Shown: piece after piece, positions 18,942 to 25,984 of the stretch
Layout: every line of letters begins with the position of its first letter
Numbering within the stretch: the stretch's first letter is position 1
Source of the DNA: Neotamlana laminarinivorans
GTDB taxonomy: Bacteria; Bacteroidota; Bacteroidia; Flavobacteriales; Flavobacteriaceae
Length of the DNA stretch: 64,000 bases
Direction: 5' to 3'
Assembly (NCBI RefSeq): GCF_020523925.1
Contig: NZ_JAJAPW010000006.1
Location: 62,001-126,000 of the forward strand
Translations under genes and position numbers: made by a program
The notes under the pieces: generated by a model
What the model was told of the DNA's origin: nothing
The model's input: only the letters and a program-made list of their open reading frames with translations
The model's database searches: none

Positions 18942-20282
18942 TTAAAATCCAATCCCTTTTATTTTTTTATATTCTAAAATGGCTTTACTGTCGGACAAGG
19001 ATGCGACGTAATGGCAAACACTTAACAAACGCTTGTACAAACTGGTTTGGTTGGTTTGCAAACTAGTGGGCAAACTTTTTAAAATAAGCTTATCGTAATT
19101 TGAAGCTTGGCTTTTAAAAGTGTTGTTTACGGCGTGCGTGTAAGCGTTTAACAAGGTTTTTATAACACCGTAGCCCACGATTTCTTTGTCAATTACATCC
19201 TTTGATTGGTATATTTTGTCTACGCTAATTTTAATTATATCTTTTATTTGTGCGTCGTATTTACTTTTGTCTAAGAGTGCACAATTGAATTCTCCTTTTA
19301 GAATGGCGTCCTCATTGTCCATAAATACATTTACAGCATCGTCAATTAGGCTTCCAATAGCTAAAGCACGCAGGTAGCCAATTCTATCTTCGGGTGTTGT
19401 TAGGCTGTAGTAGTTTTCGGGTTTAATGTTGTGTCGGGTGATTTTAGATAAATATTCCAAAGCAAATTCTTCGGGTATTAGTCCTAGGTTTATGCCGTCT
19501 TCAAAATCTATTATAGTATAGCAAATATCGTCGGCGGCTTCAACTAAAAAAGTTAATGGGTGTCTTGAAAAACTAATGTCTGTTTCGCTTCGTTTTTGTA
19601 AGCCTAAACTATTGGCCACATCGATAAAGGCTTCTTTTTCACTTTGAAAAAAACCATATTTTTTATCGGCAATATGCGCTGTTGGTTTTTTTGGAAGCGA
19701 CTCTTTTGGGTATTTTGTAAAAGCGCCTAAGGTTGCATAACTTAGTCTTAATCCACCTTCGCGACCTTTGCGACTTTCAGTTAAAATTTTAAATCCGTTA
19801 GCATTGCCTTCAAACTCGCATAAATCTTGATACTCTTTTGGTGTTAATTCATTTTTATATTTTTGGCCTTCACCATTTATAAAAAATTCGCCAATAGCTT
19901 TTTCTCCAGAATGTCCAAAAGGTGGATTACCAATGTCGTGGGCTAGAGCTGCTGCAGCCACGATAGCTCCAAAATCGTTGGCTTTATAGCCTAGTTCGTA
20001 TTGTAGTTCTGGGTATTTTTCTAATATTTTTTTTCCGGCTAAACGTCCTAAAGAACGCCCAACAACACTAACTTCTAAACTGTGCGTGAGTCTTGTGTGA
20101 ACAAAATCGGTTTCAGATAAAGGTATTACTTGTGTTTTGTCTTGTAAGCTTCTAAAGGCAGAAGAAAATATAATACGGTCATAATCAACTTCAAAACCCA
20201 ATCGGGTTTCGTCCTGTGTTATACGTAAACGTTCTGCGGTATCGCCAAAGCGTTTTAACGATAATAATTGTTCCCAGTTCAT
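18942..20282 (-). CDS. dgt: dGTPase (deoxyguanosinetriphosphate triphosphohydrolase)
   Basis: Hydrolyses dGTP to deoxyguanosine and tripolyphosphate, controlling the dNTP pool. The HD-domain metal ligands are visible: His67 in RLTHSLEVS and His115-Asp116 in LAHDIGNPPFGHSGEKAI. The N-terminal RSLQDKTQVIPL segment is characteristic of the Dgt family. 446 residues is typical for the Bacteroidota type. Monocistronic, with a possible near-consensus -7 box (TATCTTG) upstream on the minus strand. Confidence 0.93.
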   Translation of the reverse strand: MNWEQLLSLKRFGDTAERLRITQDETRLGFEVDYDRIIFSSAFRSLQDKTQVIPLSETDFVHTRLTHSLEVSVVGRSLGRLAGKKILEKYPELQYELGYKANDFGAIVAAAALAHDIGNPPFGHSGEKAIGEFFINGEGQKYKNELTPKEYQDLCEFEGNANGFKILTESRKGREGGLRLSYATLGAFTKYPKESLPKKPTAHIADKKYGFFQSEKEAFIDVANSLGLQKRSETDISFSRHPLTFLVEAADDICYTIIDFEDGINLGLIPEEFALEYLSKITRHNIKPENYYSLTTPEDRIGYLRALAIGSLIDDAVNVFMDNEDAILKGEFNCALLDKSKYDAQIKDIIKISVDKIYQSKDVIDKEIVGYGVIKTLLNAYTHAVNNTFKSQASNYDKLILKSLPTSLQTNQTSLYKRLLSVCHYVASLSDSKAILEYKKIKGIGF

Positions 20283-20442
20283 GTTTTGGTGTTTAATAAA
20301 AGCAAGATAACATATTCGTGAAAAACACGGCTAAAAACTTCTTAACATTAAGGTAAAGATATGATTAACTTTTATTCATGATTTAGTAACATTGAGTTCT
20401 GAAACTTACTTTTTCTTTGTTGTTGAATTATTAATTCAACTT

Positions 20443-20802
20443 ATGAAGCAATATATTTTCGTTTTATTTTTTGCAATAACTGCATTTTTACAAGCGCAAA
20501 CAACTAGTTTGTTATCAGGTACTTTGGTTGATGCTGATTTTGAAACTGAGCCTTTAGCATTTGCTGAGGTTTTTATTAAAGAAACTGGAGTGAAAACATT
20601 TACAGATTCTGAAGGTGTTTTTAGTATAGAGACTTTAGGAGAGGAGATCTATACACTAGTTTTTTCTTTTACTGGTTATGAAGATAAAGAGGTAATAGTG
20701 GATAAAAAAGCATTTAATAAGCAAATAATAAAAGTATCGCTTCAAACTAAAACTATTTCATTTGAAGATTTAGCAAACGCTTTAGTGAAAGCAGAAAATT
20801 AG
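20443..20802 (+). CDS. Small carboxypeptidase-regulatory-like secreted protein
   Basis: A 119-residue exported protein. The frame opens at a TTG (20392), but the ATG at 20443 begins a clean signal peptide (MKQYIFVLFFAITAFLQAQ), so I start there. The mature part is one carboxypeptidase-regulatory-like beta-sandwich (SGTLVDADFETEPLAFAEVF, then FSFTGYEDKEVIV), closely resembling the N-terminal domain of the TonB receptor at 22423 (VIDGDYNDEPLAFANIL, FSFVGYETKEI). It lacks plug and barrel, so it is a stand-alone domain, perhaps a duplicate remnant or a separate periplasmic partner. Confidence 0.78.
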   Translation: MKQYIFVLFFAITAFLQAQTTSLLSGTLVDADFETEPLAFAEVFIKETGVKTFTDSEGVFSIETLGEEIYTLVFSFTGYEDKEVIVDKKAFNKQIIKVSLQTKTISFEDLANALVKAEN

Positions 20803-20830
20803 ATAATTACAATCAATTTAATATATACCG

Positions 20831-20860
20831 AGAAGCATCATTTTTATGATGCTTCTTTTT
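20831..20860 (+). terminator. Intrinsic terminator
   Basis: AGAAGCATCAT / ATGATGCTTCT arms with a short T loop followed by a T run, just downstream of the small carboxypeptidase-regulatory-like gene. Confidence 0.85.
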
Positions 20861-20886
20861 ATTTAAATATATATAGTAGAAGTTAT

Positions 20887-20946
20887 ATGTTAATTTAATG
20901 TTACTAAAAAACAACTATTATTAATTAGGTAACATTAAACTAACCT
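20887..20946. promoter_or_regulatory. Paired Pho-box-like direct repeats
   Basis: Two sites, each of two 7-mers spaced 11 bp start to start. Minus strand: GTAACAT-TAAA-TTAACAT (20887-20904). Plus strand: GTAACAT-TAAA-CTAACCT (20929-20946). The spacing equals that of the classical PhoB box (7-mer, 4-bp gap, 7-mer). They lie 114-173 bp upstream of the lipoprotein gene at 21060. Assignment to PhoB is inference. Confidence 0.45.
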
Positions 20947-21059
20947 TTTTATTACTGTTCTTTAATCTTGTCGTAACACATTATTAAGTGTGTGGTAGTT
21001 TCTTTGCAGCAGAATTTTAAATCAACAAAATCAAAAAATATCTAAAAAATTTAATACTC

Positions 21060-22352
21060 ATGAAAAAATCATTTTTAACTTTTTTAACCGCATCTGCTTT
21101 AATATTTACTGGATGTTTACAAGATGATGATACTCCTATTGTTATCGAGGAGGTTACTAATAACTATTACAATGACGGTGATACTGATGGTGATACTGAT
21201 TATGAAACAATTGTGGTTTCTGGAGGTATTGCTTTAGATGATACTTGGACAGCTGACAACGTTTACGTTTTAGATAGAAAAGTTGTAGTTCAAGAAGGTG
21301 TAACTTTAACTATTGAGCCAGGAACTATTATAAAAGGTAGGGCTGGTACAGGTTCTTTATCTTCTGCATTAATTATTGCAAGAGGTGCTCAAATTAATGC
21401 TGTTGGTACTGCTGATGCTCCAATTATTTTTACTTCTGAAAGTGATGAAATTGAGCCAGGTGAAACTTCAGGGCCAAACTTAGACGAGAGTCACAGAGGT
21501 CTTTGGGGAGGAATCATCATGTTAGGAAAAGCAACAATTTCGGTAGCAGGTGATACAGGTCTTGCAAACATTGAAGGAATTGCTGCTGACGATACCTTTG
21601 GTTTATACGGTGTTGACTTAGAAGCTGGTGAATCTTTTGATGATGCTGATAGCTCAGGTACTTTACAATATGTTTCTATCCGTCACGGTGGTGCTTTATT
21701 AGGAGAAGGAAACGAAATTAACGGTTTAACTCTTGGTGGTGTTGGTTCAGGAACTACTATAGATAATGTAGAAGTTGTAGCTAACGTAGATGATGGTATC
21801 GAGTTTTTCGGTGGTACTGTTAATGCTTCAAACTTATTAGTGTGGGCACAAGGTGATGATGCTTTAGATATCGACCAAGCTTACTCTGGTACTATTACAA
21901 ATGCTGTTGTTATTTTAGGTGATGCTTCAGATCACGGTTTAGAAATTGATGGTCCTGAAGGTTCTTTAGATGGTGAATTCACTATTAATGACCTAACAAT
22001 GATTGGTAATACTACAACTGCTAACGGTGAGTATGCAGATTGGAGAAGTAATGCTCAAGGACATGTAAACAATGTTTATGCATACGGATTTAAAGATTCA
22101 TCTGATGTTGAGTTAGATAATGATGGTGTTGCAACAAACTATAACGCTGGTTTAGTTACTATGAGTAACTGGGAAATTGTTTTACCTTCAGGCGTTACAG
22201 ATGTTACAAGCATATTTAAAAACAACGCAGAAACTGTAACTGTAACAGGTTTAGGTTCTGAAGCTACTGCTGTTACTCAAGGAAGTCAAACAGTTGGAGC
22301 TACTACTACAGTTTTAGGCTGGACTTATACAGCTGAAAATGTAGACTTCTAA
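21060..22352 (+). CDS. Surface beta-helix-like lipoprotein, partner of the TonB receptor
   Basis: A 430-residue lipoprotein. The signal peptide ends at LIFTGC (Cys19), followed by LQDDD, which resembles the acidic lipoprotein export signal of flavobacteria, so the protein is probably on the cell surface. A short DGDTDGDTD repeat links to repeated, glycine-rich beta segments (VTLTIEPGTIIKGRAG, LQYVSIRHGGALLG, GIEFFGGTVNASNLLV) that suggest a right-handed parallel beta-helix. The gene precedes a large TonB receptor by 70 bp; Bacteroidota commonly pair a surface lipoprotein with such receptors as a substrate-capturing lid. Pho-box-like repeats upstream suggest phosphate control. Catalytic residues not recognised. 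Confidence 0.82.
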   Translation: MKKSFLTFLTASALIFTGCLQDDDTPIVIEEVTNNYYNDGDTDGDTDYETIVVSGGIALDDTWTADNVYVLDRKVVVQEGVTLTIEPGTIIKGRAGTGSLSSALIIARGAQINAVGTADAPIIFTSESDEIEPGETSGPNLDESHRGLWGGIIMLGKATISVAGDTGLANIEGIAADDTFGLYGVDLEAGESFDDADSSGTLQYVSIRHGGALLGEGNEINGLTLGGVGSGTTIDNVEVVANVDDGIEFFGGTVNASNLLVWAQGDDALDIDQAYSGTITNAVVILGDASDHGLEIDGPEGSLDGEFTINDLTMIGNTTTANGEYADWRSNAQGHVNNVYAYGFKDSSDVELDNDGVATNYNAGLVTMSNWEIVLPSGVTDVTSIFKNNAETVTVTGLGSEATAVTQGSQTVGATTTVLGWTYTAENVDF

Positions 22353-22380
22353 TAAAAAACCATTATTTAACAAAATAAGT

Positions 22381-22407
22381 ACAACTGCTCACAAGGTGAG
22401 CAGTTGT
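22381..22407 (+). terminator. Intercistronic hairpin (attenuator-like)
   Basis: Perfect 12-bp arms ACAACTGCTCAC / GTGAGCAGTTGT with an AAG loop between the lipoprotein and TonB-receptor genes. Only a short T stretch follows, so it may reduce rather than stop read-through, or protect the upstream mRNA end. Confidence 0.6.
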
Positions 22408-22422
22408 TTATAAAACTCATTT

Positions 22423-25311
22423 ATGAAAAATATTTCAATAGTTCTTATTCTATTTGTAATAGGATTATTTAATGTAGCCTACGGACAAACTGGTGTCTTA
22501 GCTGGTAAGGTTATTGATGGCGACTATAACGATGAGCCCCTTGCATTTGCTAATATATTGGTTAAAGGAACTACAACAGGTACCACTTCAGATTTTGATG
22601 GCAAATACCAAATGGATTTAGATGCGGGTACTTATAACATTATCTTTTCTTTTGTAGGTTACGAAACTAAAGAAATTAGTGGTGTTGTAATAAACGCAGG
22701 TCAGGTTACTAATTTAGATATTTCATTAGCTTCTAATGCTTTAGATGAAATTGTAATAACAACAAGTGTACAGCGAAATACTGAATCTGCAGCTTTAGCG
22801 CTTCAAAAAAAATCAGTTACTTTATTAGATGCTATGTCGGCACAAAGTATAAAGAAAACTGGAGCTGGCGATGTAGCTAGTGCTGTTAAAAGTGTTCCAG
22901 GTGTTTCTGTGCAAGGCGGTAAGTATGTTTATGTAAGAGGTCTTGGAGATAGATACTCCAAGTCTATTTTAAATGGTGTAGATATTCCTGGTTTAGATCC
23001 AGATAGAAACACCGTACAAATGGATGTATTCCCTACAAATATTATTGATAATATTGTAGTAGTAAAATCTGCAGCAGCAGAGCATCCAGCAGATTTTACA
23101 GGTGGTATTGTAGATGTAATTACAAAAGATTTTCCTACAAAAGCCGAATATTCAATTTCTTTAGGTGCTGCTTACAACCCTAGTATGCACTTTAATAGCG
23201 ATGCGCTTAAGTATGAAGGAAGTGATACAGATATTTTTGGTTACGATGATGGAACTAGAAGTTTACCAATAAACCGATACCAGCCAATTCCAGGTACTTT
23301 TGAAAATAGAACTTTATTAACAAGCTTAACAAATCGTTTTGAGAAACAACTTAAAGCAGATAATTTTACTAATGGAGCTAATTTTGATTTAGGCTTTACT
23401 TTAGGTAATCAATATGCTTTAAAAAACGATGATAAAATAGGTTATCAAGTTGCCGTTTCATACAAAAACGATGTTACTTTTTACGACGAAAGAATTGATG
23501 GTCGTTATACTAGACGTGTTACTTCTGGATCTGAAGACATTTTTGAATTAGATGGAAATAGATTAAGTAACGGTTCTGAAAGTATAAATACTGTACTTTT
23601 AAGTGGTTTAGTTGGGGTTGCATATAAAACTAACCGATCTAAATACAAGGTTAACTTTTTACATATTCAAAATGGAGAGACAACCTCAAACTTCTTAGAG
23701 CAACAAATTAATACCAGTGGTGGTGTTGGTGCCTTCGAGCCTGTTGTAAAAGATGGTCTATTATATACACAACGTTCTATTAGTAATTTGTTAATTGCAG
23801 GTTCTCACAATATGGGAGCAGAAAATGATTGGACTTTCGATTGGAAATTTGCCCCTACCTTTACTGGTGTTTACGATAAAGATCATAGAATTACACCATT
23901 ACAAATTAGTGATGATGGTGATTATTTTATTTCACCAAGTGCTTCTAGTTATCCGTTACAATTATGGAGAAATTTATCGGAGGAGAACTGGACAGGTAAA
24001 GCAGATTTTACTAAAAAAGTAAACATTTTTAATAGACCTGCTAAAGTTAAGTTTGGTGGTGCTCATACTTATAAGTTTAGAGATTTTACTATTGATAATT
24101 ACTCTTTTACTTCAACAGACTTAATTGTTCCAAATGGGGATAGTAATTTATTACTATTAGAAGAGAATATCTGGACTCCAGATACTGGTGAAGGTACATA
24201 CTTAAACTTAGAGAATGTTTACGAGCCATCAAACTCTTACGAAGGAGAATCGCAAGTAAGTGCTACTTATGTTTCTGCAGAATTTAACTTTTCAGAAAAA
24301 CTTAAAAGTGTTTTAGGAGTTCGTACAGAATATTATTCTCAATACTATACAGGTGAAGAAAATGATGGAACGTCTTATACTCGAGAAAATATTATTGATG
24401 AATTAGATTTTTATCCTTCGGCTAATTTAATTTATGCTTTAACAGAAGAATCTAATTTAAGAGCATCATATTCTCGTACAACAGCAAGACCATCTTTTAA
24501 AGAAGCATCTAGTGCTCAAATATACGATCCTGTTACTAATGACACCTTTTTAGGTAATGGATTTGGTAAATTTGATTCTGATGGTGGAGTTATTTACGAT
24601 CCTATTAGTCCAAGTTACATTAGTAACTTTGATTTAAGATATGAAATTTTTAGAGAAGAAGGGCAAATGATTGCCATAAGTGGATTTTATAAATCATTTA
24701 AAGACCCTATAGAAATTGTATTTATGCCTAACACAAGTTCGGCTTCACCACAATTTACTGTAGCTAATTTAGGTGATTCTAAAGTTTATGGTGCAGAGTT
24801 AGAGTTTCGTCAAAATTTTGGTTTTCTATCAGAATCTTTGTCTAATTTAAAACTTACAGCTAACGCATCCTATACAAAGTCTGAACTAGAAATGTCTGAG
24901 TTTGAATATCAATTACGTACTGCCGAAGGTGTGCTTAAAACCGGTGAAAGTGTTGACAGAATTCGTGATTTACAAGGTATGTCGCCTTACTTAATTAATG
25001 TAGGTTTAGATTATGATTTTGTAGAAACAGATCTTAGAGCAGGATTATTCTATAATGTGCAAGGTAAAACTTTGGAAATTGTAGGTACAGGATTTTTCCC
25101 AGATGTTTATACACAACCATTTCATAGTTTAAATTTTACATCTAATGTTACTTTAGGAGAAAAGAAAAGATCTTCAATATCTTTTAAAGTAAATAATATT
25201 TTAGGAGATGAAAGAGAGAGTGCTTACGAATCGTATAACGCACAGAATCAAACATTTTCTTTAAGACAACCAGGAACAGAATTTTCTTTAGGATATTCAT
25301 TAAAATTCTAA
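22423..25311 (+). CDS. TonB-dependent outer membrane receptor
   Basis: A 962-residue receptor: signal peptide ending at VAYGQ (about residue 21), carboxypeptidase-regulatory-like domain (about 23-105), plug (about 115-250; YVYVRGLGDRYSKSILNGVDIPG and ADFTGGIVDVITKDFP), then a beta-barrel ending in FSLGYSLKF. The DRYSKSILNGVDIPGLDPDRN segment marks a receptor subgroup distinct from SusC. It is probably co-transcribed with the upstream lipoprotein. Given the Pho-box-like sites and the nearby PiT transporter, import of phosphate or a phosphorylated compound is a reasonable inference, not shown by sequence. Confidence 0.9.
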   Translation: MKNISIVLILFVIGLFNVAYGQTGVLAGKVIDGDYNDEPLAFANILVKGTTTGTTSDFDGKYQMDLDAGTYNIIFSFVGYETKEISGVVINAGQVTNLDISLASNALDEIVITTSVQRNTESAALALQKKSVTLLDAMSAQSIKKTGAGDVASAVKSVPGVSVQGGKYVYVRGLGDRYSKSILNGVDIPGLDPDRNTVQMDVFPTNIIDNIVVVKSAAAEHPADFTGGIVDVITKDFPTKAEYSISLGAAYNPSMHFNSDALKYEGSDTDIFGYDDGTRSLPINRYQPIPGTFENRTLLTSLTNRFEKQLKADNFTNGANFDLGFTLGNQYALKNDDKIGYQVAVSYKNDVTFYDERIDGRYTRRVTSGSEDIFELDGNRLSNGSESINTVLLSGLVGVAYKTNRSKYKVNFLHIQNGETTSNFLEQQINTSGGVGAFEPVVKDGLLYTQRSISNLLIAGSHNMGAENDWTFDWKFAPTFTGVYDKDHRITPLQISDDGDYFISPSASSYPLQLWRNLSEENWTGKADFTKKVNIFNRPAKVKFGGAHTYKFRDFTIDNYSFTSTDLIVPNGDSNLLLLEENIWTPDTGEGTYLNLENVYEPSNSYEGESQVSATYVSAEFNFSEKLKSVLGVRTEYYSQYYTGEENDGTSYTRENIIDELDFYPSANLIYALTEESNLRASYSRTTARPSFKEASSAQIYDPVTNDTFLGNGFGKFDSDGGVIYDPISPSYISNFDLRYEIFREEGQMIAISGFYKSFKDPIEIVFMPNTSSASPQFTVANLGDSKVYGAELEFRQNFGFLSESLSNLKLTANASYTKSELEMSEFEYQLRTAEGVLKTGESVDRIRDLQGMSPYLINVGLDYDFVETDLRAGLFYNVQGKTLEIVGTGFFPDVYTQPFHSLNFTSNVTLGEKKRSSISFKVNNILGDERESAYESYNAQNQTFSLRQPGTEFSLGYSLKF

Positions 25312-25331
25312 ATAATAAAGTGTTAAATTAA

Positions 25332-25368
25332 AAAAGGCCTAAAGTTTATATGCTTTAGGCCTTTTCTT
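25332..25368. terminator. Bidirectional terminator
   Basis: AAAAGGCCTAAAG / CTTTAGGCCTTTT perfect arms with an 8-nt loop between the convergent TonB-receptor and YwqK-like genes. Confidence 0.85.
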
Positions 25369-25390
25369 TACACTAATATTTAAGCTAATA

Positions 25391-25705
25391 TTATAAAGAT
25401 GCTACGTTGTTATTGTAGTTAACAAACTTCTTTTTACCATTAACCCAATGTATCCATTTACCAACTTTTTTTCCATTGCTGTAGTAAGCAGATACTAGTT
25501 TGTTACCTTCTTTGTCATAACTAATCCAGTTACCTTCTAGTTTTCCATCTAAGGTAAACGAACCTGTCTGGCTAACTTCTCCATTATTATGGTAATAAAC
25601 AACATCAATTAAGTTAGTCTCTTCGTTTAGTGTTAATTTTTTTTCTTTTTGTGCAAAAGTCAATGAAACGAACATTGCCATTGCAAATGTTAATAATGCT
25701 TTCAT
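25391..25705 (-). CDS. Secreted YwqK/MORN-like repeat protein
   Basis: A 104-residue exported protein. The frame extends upstream to 25783, but the ATG at 25705 starts a standard signal peptide (MKALLTFAMAMFVSLTFAQ), so I use it. The mature part has two or three YwqK/MORN_2 repeats (NNGEVSQTGSFTLDGKLEGNW, DKEGNKLVSAYYSNGKKVGKW). Families with these repeats are often labelled antitoxins, but there is no toxin gene here and the signal peptide argues against that role. It is divergent from the PiT transporter across a region with Pho-box-like repeats. Confidence 0.8.
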   Translation of the reverse strand: MKALLTFAMAMFVSLTFAQKEKKLTLNEETNLIDVVYYHNNGEVSQTGSFTLDGKLEGNWISYDKEGNKLVSAYYSNGKKVGKWIHWVNGKKKFVNYNNNVASL

Positions 25706-25776
25706 AATATTGGGGTTTAATTGTTGTACGAATTTTTTACAAATATATATAAATTTTACAATAAAAACACATTTAG

Positions 25777-25794
25777 TTAACATTAAATTTACAT
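25777..25794. promoter_or_regulatory. Pho-box-like direct repeat (YwqK/PiT intergenic)
   Basis: TTAACAT-TAAA-TTTACAT, two 7-mers 11 bp apart, 72-89 bp upstream of the YwqK-like start and about 190 bp upstream of the PiT gene. Confidence 0.45.
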
Positions 25795-25918
25795 TAACCT
25801 TTTAATTAGCTGATTTTTAGGTTTTTAATGTTTTTAAATTTGTAATACGCTGTTAGTCTATAATTTGTGGTAAGTTGTCGTAAATATAGTTGTTTTTTAT
25901 TTATTTTATTAGCAGAAC

Positions 25919-25936
25919 ATAACATTTGGTTAACAT
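25919..25936 (+). promoter_or_regulatory. Pho-box-like direct repeat upstream of the PiT gene
   Basis: ATAACAT-TTGG-TTAACAT, again 11-bp phasing, with a weak third unit (TTCAATT) a further 11 bp on. It lies 49-66 bp before the transporter start codon, a plausible activator position. Confidence 0.45.
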
Positions 25937-25984
25937 AGAGTTCAATTTAAAATGAGACATTTGCTTTATAATTTTTAATGATTT

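Noticed and set aside
18863-19066. 67-codon plus-strand frame covering repeat copy 3
   Set aside because: It is made of the repeat itself plus antisense of dgt; the frame is not kept in the other repeat copies.
17256-20282. GH30 gene as part of a polysaccharide-utilisation locus
   Set aside because: Neighbours are dxs and dgt; no SusC/SusD, sulfatase or regulator is present.
20392-20442. TTG start 17 codons upstream of the small carboxypeptidase-regulatory-like gene
   Set aside because: The ATG at 20443 directly begins a standard signal peptide; the upstream residues would bury it.
25391-25783. Antitoxin role and longer N-terminus for the YwqK-like protein
   Set aside because: No toxin gene is adjacent and the signal peptide starts at the internal ATG 25705, showing an exported protein.
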